64,000 nucleotides of DNA, taken from the NCBI RefSeq assembly GCF_031458175.1, contig NZ_JAVDXX010000001.1:1116001-1180000 (forward strand), given 5' to 3'. The notes below the pieces were generated by a model, which ran no database searches, was not told where the DNA came from, and saw only the letters and a program-made list of their open reading frames with translations. Position numbers and translations under genes: made by a program. Origin of the DNA: Pseudoglutamicibacter albus (lineage in GTDB: Bacteria; Actinomycetota; Actinomycetes; Actinomycetales; Micrococcaceae). Below are positions 55,707 to 64,000 of this stretch, piece after piece. Numbering within the stretch: position 1 is the first letter of the stretch; each line of letters begins with the position of its first letter.

Positions 55707-57347
55707 TCACATCTTTTCGGGCGCGCTCACACCGAGCAGTTCGAGTCCGTTGGCGATCACCGTGGTGGTGGCGTCGTTGAGCCACAAGCGGGTGCGGTGC
55801 ACGTCTTCGACTGGCTCATCACCTACTGGCGTGATGCGGCATGCGGCGTACCACGTGTGGTAGGCGGCCGCGACGGATTCGATGTGGCGGGCTACACGGT
55901 GCGGTTCGCGGCGCTCGGCTGCCGCGGCCACGGCCGACGGATAGGCGGTGAGCGCTGCCAGCAGGTCGTTTTCGGTTGGATGGTTCAGCAGGCTCGCGTC
56001 GAACACGGAGCGGTCCACACCGCGGTCGGCTGCCGCGCGGGCGGCTTGGCGGGAGCGTGCGTGGGCGTACTGGATATAGAAAACGGGGTTTTCGTTGGTT
56101 GCGGTGCGCAGAACCTCTGGGTCGAGGTCGATCGGCGAGTCAGCCGGTACGCGTCCGAGCGAGTAACGCAGCGCGTCGGTCCCGAGCCATTCGATGAGGT
56201 CTTTGAGCTCGATAATGTTGCCGGCACGCTTGGAGAGGCGTGCGCCGTTGACGCTCATGAGCTGGCCAATGAGCACCTCAAGGTTGACAGCAGGGTCGTC
56301 GCCGGCGGCGGCTGCGATGGCTTTGAGGCGGCCGATGTAGCCGTGGTGGTCGGCACCGAGCAGGTAGATCTTCTCGGCGAAGCCGCGGTCACGTTTGTTG
56401 AGGTAGTAGGCGGCATCGGCGGCGAAATAGGTCGGCGCCCCGGTGGAGCGGATCAGGACGCGGTCTTTATCGTCACCGAATTCGGAAGTGCGCAGCCAGA
56501 TTGCGCCGTCTTCTTCGAACACGTGGCCTTGTTCCCTCAGTCGGGCGACTGCTTCTTCGACCTTGCCTTGGTTGTGCAGTTCAGATTCTGGGAAGTAGAC
56601 GTCAAAGTACACACCGAAGTCGGCGAGGGTGTCCTTGATGTCTTTCATCTGCAGGGTGTAGCCGCGTTCACGCAACACGGGTATCGCTTCGGCTTCGGCG
56701 AGCTCCTTGACGCTGGGGTCTTCTGCAAGGATCTGCTCGGCGATATCAGCGATGTATTGGCCTGGATAGCCACCTTCTTGGACTTCGAGGCCGTGCATGC
56801 GCCGGTAGATCGAGGTCGCGAATACGTCCATCTGGGAGCCCGCGTCGTTGATGTAGTACTCGGCGGTCACATCGGCGCCGGATGCGCGCAGCATCCGCAC
56901 GATCGAGTCCCCGAGTGCCGCCCAACGGGTGTGGCCGATGTGTAGCGGGCCGGTCGGGTTAGCGGAGACGAACTCCATGTTGATTTTGTGGCCGGCGAGC
57001 GCATCGTTGTGACCGTAGGTTGCGCCCGCTTCGACGATTCCGCGGGCGATCTCGGCGGCCGCCGCGGTGTCGAGGGTCACGTTGATGAACCCTGGGCCCG
57101 CGATGTCGACGGCGGCGACACCTGGGATTGCGGTGAGCTTTTCGGCGATCATCTGGGCGAGCTCGCGTGGTGCGAGCCCGGCTCGCTTACCGAGTTGGAG
57201 GGCGATGTTGGTCGCCCAGTCCCCGTGATCGCGGTTCTTTGGTCGCTCTACCTTGACGGTTTCTGGTAGCTCGACATTCAGTCGCCCCTCGTTACTGAGG
57301 GTGTTGAGGATCTCGGTAAGGTGCGCGGAAAGCTGTTCTGGAGTCAC
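55707..57347 (-). CDS. argS: Arginyl-tRNA synthetase
   Basis: Class I synthetase charging tRNA-Arg. HIGH is in PTGPLHIGHTRWAALGDSI, the KMSKS equivalent in GARLSKRAGNIIEL, and the DALR anticodon-binding domain starts near ENPVFYIQYAHARSR and runs to the C-terminus. The GTG at 57347 lies 8 bases after TAGGAT and is preferred over a TTG at 57356 that would start inside the -10 box. It heads the lysine/threonine run, an order known from mycobacteria and corynebacteria, where arginine and lysine can regulate it. Confidence 0.96.
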   Translation of the reverse strand: MTPEQLSAHLTEILNTLSNEGRLNVELPETVKVERPKNRDHGDWATNIALQLGKRAGLAPRELAQMIAEKLTAIPGVAAVDIAGPGFINVTLDTAAAAEIARGIVEAGATYGHNDALAGHKINMEFVSANPTGPLHIGHTRWAALGDSIVRMLRASGADVTAEYYINDAGSQMDVFATSIYRRMHGLEVQEGGYPGQYIADIAEQILAEDPSVKELAEAEAIPVLRERGYTLQMKDIKDTLADFGVYFDVYFPESELHNQGKVEEAVARLREQGHVFEEDGAIWLRTSEFGDDKDRVLIRSTGAPTYFAADAAYYLNKRDRGFAEKIYLLGADHHGYIGRLKAIAAAAGDDPAVNLEVLIGQLMSVNGARLSKRAGNIIELKDLIEWLGTDALRYSLGRVPADSPIDLDPEVLRTATNENPVFYIQYAHARSRQAARAAADRGVDRSVFDASLLNHPTENDLLAALTAYPSAVAAAAERREPHRVARHIESVAAAYHTWYAACRITPVGDEPVEDVHRTRLWLNDATTTVIANGLELLGVSAPEKM

Positions 57348-57355
57348 AAAGCTCA

Positions 57356-57361
57356 ATCCTA
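57356..57361 (-). promoter_or_regulatory. -10 box (TAGGAT) of argS
   Basis: TAGGAT on the minus strand ends 8 bases before the GTG start at 57347. It would drive a leaderless argS-lysA transcript. Confidence 0.5.
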
Positions 57362-57501
57362 CCGAGGCTTGGCACCGGTTGCATCGCGGATTGCGGATGT
57401 GTCAGTGCACACCGGTTATGACGGTTGCGGGTGAGGCGTATTCGCTCGGGCGCCCGCTGGGGTGCTATTGTCGAGGACGGCTTTACATTCTGTATGGCTG
57501 T

Positions 57502-57574
57502 GCCCCCGTAGCTCAGTGGATAGAGCGTCCGCCTCCGGAGCGGAAGGTCGAAGGTTCGAATCCTTTCGGGGGCG
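57502..57574 (+). tRNA. tRNA-Arg, anticodon CCG
   Basis: A full cloverleaf: acceptor stem GCCCCCG (57502-57508) with CGGGGGC (57567-57573), D arm GCTC/GAGC, anticodon stem TCCGC/GCGGA with loop CTCCGGA and anticodon CCG at 57535-57537 (reads CGG), T arm GAAGG-TTCGAAT-CCTTT with the conserved TTCGA. CCA is not encoded. A run of five T follows at once, a likely terminator. It lies just upstream of argS, divergently. Confidence 0.97.
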
Positions 57575-57621
57575 CTTTTTCGTTTAAGCATGGGGTTTCG
57601 TTGTTTGTGCAGGGTGGTTTC

Positions 57622-58416
57622 GTGACGACGGTTACGTTGTTGGGTTCTGGGTTTGCGGCTCAGGAGTTGGCTCCGTTGTGTGCCCGTGCGTTGGCGGGGC
57701 GTGGCCGTTTAGTGGTGTGGTCGCGTAACGCTGAGACGCTGGGGTGGGTTGTTCAGGATGCCCGCGATGCGGTGAAAGACAGCGTGGTTGTCGACGATGT
57801 GGCGGTTGCAGACGATGTGGTGCTTGCGGACGACGCGGTGGTCCAGGCGCCCGATGCGGCGAGCGCTGTTGCCGGTTTCACTCAGGATGGCGCGGCTGTC
57901 CCGCCGGCTGATGTTGTGTTTCTTGCTCTGCCGTTTGGTTCGGCGATCAACGACGTTGTTACTGGCCTGGGTGAGGCGTTGGCTCGTGCTGCGGTGGTGG
58001 ATATCTCGAATCCTGTTGAGATGACCGCGTTGGGCCCTAAGCAGGCGATGTATGTTCCGGCTGGTTCCGCTGGCGAACAGCTTGCTCAGCGATTGCCTGC
58101 CGGATGTGTTCATGTTCACGGTTTGACTCACCTTGATGCCTCGGTGTGGGCCGAGGTTGCCGCGCTCGGGGCCGACGGCTCGGCTCCTGAGGCATTGCCG
58201 CTCGTGGCTTCCGCGCCAGCGAGCGATCCCCGGGTTCACACAGTCCTGGATCTGTTGACTCGCATGGGTTTCGCCCCGCGCATCATCGGTGGGATCGAGG
58301 AGTCCGCGTTGATCGAGGTGGGTGGCCCGTGGGCGCTCGCTCATACGCGCCGCTCCCCTATCTCTTCTGATTTCTCGTGGGAGGCCGCCGCCGAGGCTTC
58401 CCTGCCGGGCGCTTAG
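57622..58416 (+). CDS. F420-dependent NADP oxidoreductase-like protein
   Basis: The 264-residue protein has a Rossmann start (TVTLLGSGFAAQELAPLCA), the VVFLALPFGSA strand-turn, then VVDISNPVEM, and later GMFGPRIIGGIEES-like GFAPRIIGGIEESALIEVGG, as in the NADP oxidoreductase coenzyme F420-dependent family. Relatives move hydride between F420H2 and NADP+, but whether this host makes F420 is not known from the window. A repeated VVDDVAVADDVV stretch (about 55-75) is odd. The GTG at 57622 has AGGGTGG upstream; the longer open frame runs through the tRNA and is not real. Confidence 0.7.
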   Translation: MTTVTLLGSGFAAQELAPLCARALAGRGRLVVWSRNAETLGWVVQDARDAVKDSVVVDDVAVADDVVLADDAVVQAPDAASAVAGFTQDGAAVPPADVVFLALPFGSAINDVVTGLGEALARAAVVDISNPVEMTALGPKQAMYVPAGSAGEQLAQRLPAGCVHVHGLTHLDASVWAEVAALGADGSAPEALPLVASAPASDPRVHTVLDLLTRMGFAPRIIGGIEESALIEVGGPWALAHTRRSPISSDFSWEAAAEASLPGA

Positions 58417-58474
58417 CGTGGTTGCGCACAGTTGCAGACCGCAGGCCTGCCGCCTTTGCAGCCCGCGCCGACCT

Positions 58475-58480
58475 TAGAAT
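58475..58480 (+). promoter_or_regulatory. -10 box (TAGAAT) of hrpA
   Basis: TAGAAT ends 9 bases before the hrpA ATG; no clear ribosome site lies between, so the transcript would have at most a couple of untranslated bases. Confidence 0.5.
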
Positions 58481-58489
58481 GGTCTCACC

Positions 58490-61400
58490 ATGTCGATGAG
58501 CATTTCTTACCCTCCTGAGCTTCCGGTTTCTGCTGCACGCGACGAGATCGTTGAGGCACTCACGCATCACCAAGTGATCGTGGTTGCGGGCGAAACAGGT
58601 TCGGGTAAGACGACCCAGCTCCCTAAGATGCTCGCCGAGGTTTTGGGTGTTGCCGACGCCGGTCCGGGTGAGCGCGGCATGATCGCGCACACCCAGCCTC
58701 GCCGTATCGCCGCGCGTTCCGTGGCTGAGCGTTTGGCTGAGGAGCTGGGCACCAGCATCGGCAATGACGTGGGTTATCAGGTCCGGTTCACGGATGAGTC
58801 CTCTAAGAAGACCCGCATCAAGCTCATGACGGACGGCATTTTGCTCGCAGAGATCGCGGGCGATCCGCAGCTGTCGCGTTATTCGGGCATCATCATTGAC
58901 GAGGCGCACGAGCGCTCGCTCAACATCGATGTTCTCTTAGGTCACGTCGCACGTCTCCTCCCCGAGCGGCCGGACCTCAAGGTTGTCATTACCTCGGCGA
59001 CGATCGACCCGGAGTCTTTCGCCCGGCACTTCGCCACCAAAGATGACGCCTGTGAGCTCACTCCGGCGCCGATCATCGAGGTTTCAGGCCGCACCTATCC
59101 CGTGGAGATCCGCTACCGGCCTGTGGGTGAAGACCCGAACGACGGCGCGGATGAGTTGGATCCGGATTCGGCGGCGGCTGATGTCGATATGACCTCGGCG
59201 GTGGTCGATGCGGTCAAGGAGTTGGCCGCGGAAGGCCCCGGGGATATCTTGGTGTTTTTCTCCGGCGAGCGTGAGATCCGGGACGCGCAGCAAGCTCTCA
59301 ACGGGGTCATTGGTTCTACGCCGAGGTTGCGTAACAGTGAGGTTTTGCCGCTGTTTGGTCGGTTGTCGATGGCGGAACAGCACCGTATTTTCGCGCCGGG
59401 TTCCAAGCGGCGGATTGTGTTGGCCACCAACGTCGCGGAGACTTCGTTGACGGTTCCTGGGATCCGGTATGTGGTGGATACGGGGTTGGCTCGCATTTCG
59501 CGGTATTCGACCCGCACCAAGGTTCAGCGTTTGCCGATCGAGCGGATTTCGCAGGCTTCTGCCCGGCAGCGTTCGGGCCGTTCGGGCCGTGTTGCTGACG
59601 GTATCGCTATCCGTTTGTATTCGGAAGAGGATTTCGAATCCCGTCCGGAGTTCACAGACCCGGAGATTCTGCGCACCAATCTTGCGTCTGTGATTTTGCA
59701 GATGGCGGCGATGAAGGTCATCCAGACTCCGGACGATATCGCCGAGTTCCCGTTCGTCCAGGCTCCCCCGGCGCGTGCGGTGCGTGACGGTGTGACCCTG
59801 TTGCGTGAGCTTGGCACGCTCACCGAGCCAGGGCAACAGGATCAAAGCGGCCGGCAGAACGCAAGCCAACAAAACGCAGGCCAGCAACAACAGCGCAAGC
59901 CACGCGGCCGTCGCGGCCGCGGGTCTCAACGTCCGCGGGGTCCGTTGACGCGCATCGGGAGGGATCTTGCGCGTCTACCGGTGGATGTGCGTTTGGGCCG
60001 CATGATCCTGGAGGCTGCGAAGCATTCGGCCGCAACCGAGGTTCTGGTGATCGCTGCCGCGCTGTCGATTCAGGATCCGAGGGAGCGGCCATCGGAGGAA
60101 TCTGGCAACCGCGCTAAAGCCGCCGAGATGCACTCGCGTTTTTCGGATCAAACCTCGGACTTCACGGGCTTGCTGAATCTGTGGCGTTATGTGCAGGAGC
60201 AACAGCGTGAGTTGTCATCTTCCGCGTTCCGGCGTTTGTGCCGCGCGGAGTTCATCAACTTCTTGCGGGTGCGTGAGTGGCAGGACCTGTTCGAGCAGTT
60301 GCGCAAGCTTGTGAAGCCGCTACGGATTTCGGTACCGAACCGGGATGTGGACCCGGTCGGCAAGCACGATGCGATCCACATGTCATTACTCAGCGGGCTG
60401 CTCTCCCACATCGGTTCGTGGGACGAACGCAAGCGTGAATACGCTGGCGCCCGCGGTACACGGTTCTCGATCTTCCCTGGCTCTGCGTTGGCTAAACGTA
60501 AGCCGGAGTTCGCGATGGCCGCAGAACTCGTGGAGACCTCGCGTTTGTGGGCGCGCACGGTCGCTGAGTTCAATCCGGACTGGGTTGAGAAGCTCGCCCC
60601 GCACATAGTCAAGGTTTCGCATTCGGAGCCGCATTGGTCGCGTCAGCAGGGGGCGGCGTTGATCTATGAGAAGGTCACGCTGTTCGGTGTCACGGTGGTT
60701 GCTCGCCGCCGGGCGCAGTTATCCCGCATTGATAAGGCCCTTGCCCGCGAGCTGTTCATCCGGCATGCGCTGGTTGAGGGTGATTGGGATACCCGCCATG
60801 CTTTCTTCCGCCGTAATCTGAGGCGTTTGTGTGAGGTCGAGGAGATGCAGACCCGCATGCGCCGCCATGACTTGTTGGCTGATGATCATGCGCTTTTTGA
60901 CTTCTATGATCAGCGGATCCCGGCCAATGTTTCTGATCAGCGGGCTCTGGACCGTTGGTGGAAGGGCGCCCGCGGCGAGGATCCTCACCTGCTGGATTTC
61001 GATCCGGAGAAGCTTCTGCAGGCCGATGGTGAGCGGCTTGATCACGATGCCTACCCGCAGCAGTGGCGTGTGGATGATGATCTCTCGCTTGAGTTGCGTT
61101 ATGCGTTCGATCCCACAGGCACCGGCCGCGATGGCGTGTATGTTCGCGTGCCGATCGTGTTCTTGAACCAGCTGAGCCCCGAGCCGTTCCAGTGGCATGT
61201 TCCTGGTTTCCGGGTCGAGTTGATCACCGCTTTGATTCGTTCGTTGCCTAAACAGGTGCGGAAGGCTTTCGTCCCAGCGCCCGATGTTGCCCACGCCGCC
61301 GCTGATGCGTTGGCTGAAAGCTTTGATCCGGCCACCGATGCGTTGCTTCCGAGCCTCGAACTGGTTCTGCGCAGGCTGCGCGGCGAGGTGATCCCTGAAG

Positions 61401-62635
61401 GGTCTTGGGACTGGGGCCGGGTGCCGGACTATCTGAAACCGACGTTCCAGGTGATCGGTTCCCGAGGCAAGGTCCTGGGCGATTCGAAGGACCTTGGCGC
61501 CCTGCAGGCTCAGCTTGCGAGCCAGAACCGGGCAGCGATCGCATCCGAGCTCGGGGTTTCTGCCGAGCAACTCGGTGAGGTGAAGCGGCGCGCAGGCGGC
61601 AACCAGAAACAGGACGCGACCCAGAAACAGGGTGCGGGCCAGCGGGCCCGCTCTGGCGGTAAGCAAGCACCCAAACCTGCCGGCAAGCCAGCGCCTCAGC
61701 CCGGGCCCAAACCGCGCCCGGGCACCGCAACGGGGGCTGATAAGGCATCCAGCATGTGGGAGCAGCGCGGCCTCACACAGTGGCCAACCGGGCTACCTGA
61801 GAACCGCTTCCCGCACGAGGTTTCAGCATCCGTGCGTGGCCGTGACATCACCGGCTATCCGGGGCTGAGCGACCGCACGGACGCCGTGGGAGTTACGATC
61901 TACCGCTCCGAGGCCGAACGCGTCACGGGTCACCGCCGCGGGACTATCCGTTTGCTCGCGCTCACGGTGCCCTCACCTCAGCGCTACGTCATGGACCACC
62001 TCACCAGCCGCGAAAAGATAGCATTCGCACGCACACCGCACGGGGACGTGGACACGTTCGTCAAGGACGCCGTTTATGCTGCGATCGACCAGCTGACCCC
62101 ACCGCACGCGCCTCTGGATGAGGCCGGGTTCACGTCCCTGTTCAACCACGTGCGTGGCGAACTGATCGAGGCCACGCTCGGGCTCATCAAGAGCCTCGAG
62201 AAGACGCTTGCGAGCGCTAACCGGGTTCAGGCGCGCCTCGATTCGATCACCTCGAACGCGCTCGCCGACACGGTCTCGGATATCCGTTCCCAACTGCGCG
62301 GGCTGCTGTATCCCGGGTTCGTTGCCGCGGCGGGCGGGCACAACGTGATGCACCTGCCGCGCTATATGGAGGCGATTGAGAAGCGGCTGGAGAAGGTTGA
62401 GGCCGGGGCGCTGGCCCGCGACCTTGAGAACACAGACATCATCCAAGAGCTCGAAGACGCCTACGACGACGCCCTCGATGCCGTCCCGCAGGGTGCGGAA
62501 CCTTCCGAGAAGCTCTTGGACATCAAATGGTTGCTCGAAGAACAACGCGTTTCACTGTTCGCCCAAGAATTGGGAACAGCGCGGTCCGTATCCCCTAAAC
62601 GGATCCGAACCGCGCTGCGAGAAGCCCAACGCTAA
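58490..62635 (+). CDS. hrpA: ATP-dependent RNA helicase HrpA
   Basis: This 1381-residue DEAH helicase has Walker A GETGSGKTT (34-42), TQPRRIAARSVAERLAEELG, the DEAH box in IIIDEAHERSLNID (about 137-140), SATID, NVAETSLTVPGIRYVVDTG and the QRSGRSGRVADGIAIRLYS motif. After the helicase core come the HA2/OB and DUF3418 regions of HrpA. HrpA is linked to mRNA processing and rescue of stalled ribosomes. Two low-complexity insertions, Gln/Asn-rich near 445-480 and Gln/Pro/Lys-rich near 1040-1085, interrupt it. It is a single-gene unit. Confidence 0.94.
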   Translation: MSMSISYPPELPVSAARDEIVEALTHHQVIVVAGETGSGKTTQLPKMLAEVLGVADAGPGERGMIAHTQPRRIAARSVAERLAEELGTSIGNDVGYQVRFTDESSKKTRIKLMTDGILLAEIAGDPQLSRYSGIIIDEAHERSLNIDVLLGHVARLLPERPDLKVVITSATIDPESFARHFATKDDACELTPAPIIEVSGRTYPVEIRYRPVGEDPNDGADELDPDSAAADVDMTSAVVDAVKELAAEGPGDILVFFSGEREIRDAQQALNGVIGSTPRLRNSEVLPLFGRLSMAEQHRIFAPGSKRRIVLATNVAETSLTVPGIRYVVDTGLARISRYSTRTKVQRLPIERISQASARQRSGRSGRVADGIAIRLYSEEDFESRPEFTDPEILRTNLASVILQMAAMKVIQTPDDIAEFPFVQAPPARAVRDGVTLLRELGTLTEPGQQDQSGRQNASQQNAGQQQQRKPRGRRGRGSQRPRGPLTRIGRDLARLPVDVRLGRMILEAAKHSAATEVLVIAAALSIQDPRERPSEESGNRAKAAEMHSRFSDQTSDFTGLLNLWRYVQEQQRELSSSAFRRLCRAEFINFLRVREWQDLFEQLRKLVKPLRISVPNRDVDPVGKHDAIHMSLLSGLLSHIGSWDERKREYAGARGTRFSIFPGSALAKRKPEFAMAAELVETSRLWARTVAEFNPDWVEKLAPHIVKVSHSEPHWSRQQGAALIYEKVTLFGVTVVARRRAQLSRIDKALARELFIRHALVEGDWDTRHAFFRRNLRRLCEVEEMQTRMRRHDLLADDHALFDFYDQRIPANVSDQRALDRWWKGARGEDPHLLDFDPEKLLQADGERLDHDAYPQQWRVDDDLSLELRYAFDPTGTGRDGVYVRVPIVFLNQLSPEPFQWHVPGFRVELITALIRSLPKQVRKAFVPAPDVAHAAADALAESFDPATDALLPSLELVLRRLRGEVIPEGSWDWGRVPDYLKPTFQVIGSRGKVLGDSKDLGALQAQLASQNRAAIASELGVSAEQLGEVKRRAGGNQKQDATQKQGAGQRARSGGKQAPKPAGKPAPQPGPKPRPGTATGADKASSMWEQRGLTQWPTGLPENRFPHEVSASVRGRDITGYPGLSDRTDAVGVTIYRSEAERVTGHRRGTIRLLALTVPSPQRYVMDHLTSREKIAFARTPHGDVDTFVKDAVYAAIDQLTPPHAPLDEAGFTSLFNHVRGELIEATLGLIKSLEKTLASANRVQARLDSITSNALADTVSDIRSQLRGLLYPGFVAAAGGHNVMHLPRYMEAIEKRLEKVEAGALARDLENTDIIQELEDAYDDALDAVPQGAEPSEKLLDIKWLLEEQRVSLFAQELGTARSVSPKRIRTALREAQR

Positions 62636-62686
62636 CCAAGGCAACGCCACGCCTTATTGCGGTAGTTGCCGCGGCAATCCGCCACG

Positions 62687-63112
62687 CTACTGAGGCAGAT
62701 TAGCCTCGTGGCCCGCCGCTTTGAGCGCATCGAGGATCTTGCGCTGTGCTTCATCGAAGACCTCGTCCGCGACATCGTTCTGGACGTTATCGAGGCTGTA
62801 GTCCTCAAGCGAGTTGGTCGGCCACACGTGCACGTGCAAGTGATCGACTTCGAAGCCAGCGATCATGAGGCCCGCGCGTTCGGCACCGAAGGCCTTGAGC
62901 TGCGCCTGACCGATCGTCTGCGCAACCGCAGACAGATGCGCGATCAACTCCGGCGAGGCATCCGTCCACTTATCGACCTCTTCACGCGGGACCACGAGCG
63001 TGTGCCCCTGGGTGATGGGGCCGATCGACAAGAACGCCACACACGTTTCATCCGACCACACAAAACGGCCGGGAAGCTCTCCATTGATGATGCGGGTAAA
63101 CAACGTTGCCAC
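62687..63112 (-). CDS. HIT-family hydrolase
   Basis: Histidine-triad proteins hydrolyse nucleoside phosphoramidates or dinucleotides such as Ap4A. The 141-residue protein begins ATLFTRIINGELPGRFVW, then TQGHTLVVPREEVDKW, and has the triad HLHVHVWP (about 99-106). The GTG at 63112 has AGAGGA 7 bases upstream. The C-terminal 35 residues are acidic. The exact substrate is not known. Confidence 0.93.
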   Translation of the reverse strand: MATLFTRIINGELPGRFVWSDETCVAFLSIGPITQGHTLVVPREEVDKWTDASPELIAHLSAVAQTIGQAQLKAFGAERAGLMIAGFEVDHLHVHVWPTNSLEDYSLDNVQNDVADEVFDEAQRKILDALKAAGHEANLPQ

Positions 63113-63201
63113 GGAACGTCCTCTCCAACAACCCGCCCCCGCGGGCCGTCTAGTTTTTAGTGTCTACTCTGAATTGCGGGCTGTGAACCCTCGCGCCCTG
63201 G

Positions 63202-64000
63202 CTAGGCGTTCAGGTTGGAATCCAAGCTACCGATATCGAGCACCCCACGGTAGTGGAGCTCACCGGCGACCATCCGGTCCCATGCCTCGTTCATGTCCGC
63301 TGCGGTCACAATCTCGACGTCCGGGACAACACCGTGGGCGGCACAGAACTCAAGCATCCGCTGAGTCTGCTCGATCCCGCCGATCTTAGTGCCAGCCAAA
63401 CGCAGGCCCCGGTTCACTAGCGTTCGCGGATCAACCAACGGCATCGCCGCCCCATCCGTATCTGCCGGCAGGCCCGCGAGCACCACGGTGCCTCGCGGAG
63501 CCAACAGATCCAACAGTGCACCCACATCGTGCGGCGCAGAAATCGCGTCCACCAGCACCGTGAATCGGCCACGGGCAGCATCCAGAGCGTCTTCATCCGT
63601 TGTGAGCACGACCTCGTGGGCACCTAGCCGACGGGCGTCCTCAGCTTTCGCTGGAGTCCGCGTCAACGCTGTGACCTCCGCACCCATCGCGGCTGCCAGC
63701 TTGATCGCCATATGCCCCAAACCGCCGATACCAGCTACGGCAACCTTGTCCCCCGGCCCCACACGCAGATCCTCAAGTGGCGCATACATCGTGATCCCTG
63801 CGCACAGCAGCGGCGCGGCGTGCGCTGGGCCGATCTGCTCCGGGATGCTCAGCACGAAATCCTCCGGCACCACGATGCTCGTCGCATACCCGCCCTGCGT
63901 CCGCTCCGAATGCGGGGCATCCCATGCACCGTAGGTGCCCACCGCGTTATGAATGCAGAACTGCTCATCTTGACGTTTGCACGGTTCACACACACGGCAC
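63202..64000 (-). CDS. Zinc-dependent alcohol dehydrogenase (partial, N-terminus beyond the window)
   Basis: The frame is open to the right edge, so about 265 C-terminal residues are seen. They include the structural-zinc Cys cluster (CEPCKRQDEQFC), the catalytic-zinc region APLLCAGITMYAPL and the NAD(P)-binding GIGGLGHMAIKLAAAMG. This matches the YahK/cinnamyl-type NADP-dependent alcohol dehydrogenases, which reduce aldehydes. The first 90 or so residues with the catalytic Cys/His lie outside. Confidence 0.92.
   Translation of the reverse strand, partial: CRVCEPCKRQDEQFCIHNAVGTYGAWDAPHSERTQGGYATSIVVPEDFVLSIPEQIGPAHAAPLLCAGITMYAPLEDLRVGPGDKVAVAGIGGLGHMAIKLAAAMGAEVTALTRTPAKAEDARRLGAHEVVLTTDEDALDAARGRFTVLVDAISAPHDVGALLDLLAPRGTVVLAGLPADTDGAAMPLVDPRTLVNRGLRLAGTKIGGIEQTQRMLEFCAAHGVVPDVEIVTAADMNEAWDRMVAGELHYRGVLDIGSLDSNLNA

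Noticed and set aside
55479-56945. 488-codon plus-strand open frame
   Set aside because: Antisense shadow of lysA and argS, which have full family motifs on the other strand.
57253-57621. Upstream extension of the F420-reductase-like frame
   Set aside because: It runs through the tRNA-Arg gene and overlaps argS; the GTG at 57622 with AGGGTGG before it is the sensible start.

Overview
The window is a 64-kb piece of chromosome from a high-GC Gram-positive bacterium. Base composition is roughly 58-60% G+C by eye. DUF2017 beside clpS, DUF3039, DUF2550, NucS and the run argS-lysA-hom-thrC-thrB-rho-prfA-prmC-tsaC-wecA-atp are all actinobacterial hallmarks. The last run matches the order known from Mycobacterium (Rv1292-Rv1312). 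The protein style (many Ala/Glu-rich linkers) suggests Micrococcales, perhaps Micrococcaceae; the genus is inference.

Layout. 1-8.3 kb: an RND exporter, an AlkC-like DNA glycosylase, an MHS-family symporter behind a perfect palindrome, and a two-gene MFS/KAS III unit. 8.4-15 kb: sbcCD nuclease, a decayed ADP-ribosylglycohydrolase homologue, and a DEDDh exonuclease with a BRCT domain. 15-21.8 kb: DedA, then the actinobacterial block clpS-DUF2017-murI-MBL hydrolase-rph-rdgB, with pncB divergent from clpS. 21.9-31.7 kb: an SF2 helicase, DUF3039, an ABC exporter, a YbbN-like thioredoxin/TPR protein, a large multi-pass protein of unknown function and an AI-2E-family permease. 31.7-34.7 kb: a small zinc-ribbon-like gene followed by a nested pair of insertion sequences. 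34.7-35.4 kb: nucS mismatch endonuclease. 35.5-57.3 kb: a 22-kb co-directional minus-strand array holding F1Fo ATP synthase, cell-wall lipid carrier chemistry, release factor and its methylase, rho, the threonine/lysine branch and argS. 57.5-64 kb: tRNA-Arg(CCG), an F420-dependent-reductase-like protein, HrpA helicase, a HIT protein and a truncated zinc alcohol dehydrogenase.

Three things stand out. First, at least thirteen starts have a TANNNT -10 hexamer 6-9 bases upstream, which would give leaderless or nearly leaderless mRNAs; this also fixes several start codons. Second, an IS481-family element has inserted exactly at the stop codon of another transposase, and the six-base target duplication CTTAGG supplies overlapping stop codons for both genes. 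The outer element ends ten bases from where the -35 region of nucS should lie. Third, short tandem minirepeats (15-18 bp) recur at gene edges and create repetitive protein tails in SbcD and MurI and a repeat block between rho and prfA, where rpmE is missing. No CRISPR array, prophage or obvious new defence system was seen.
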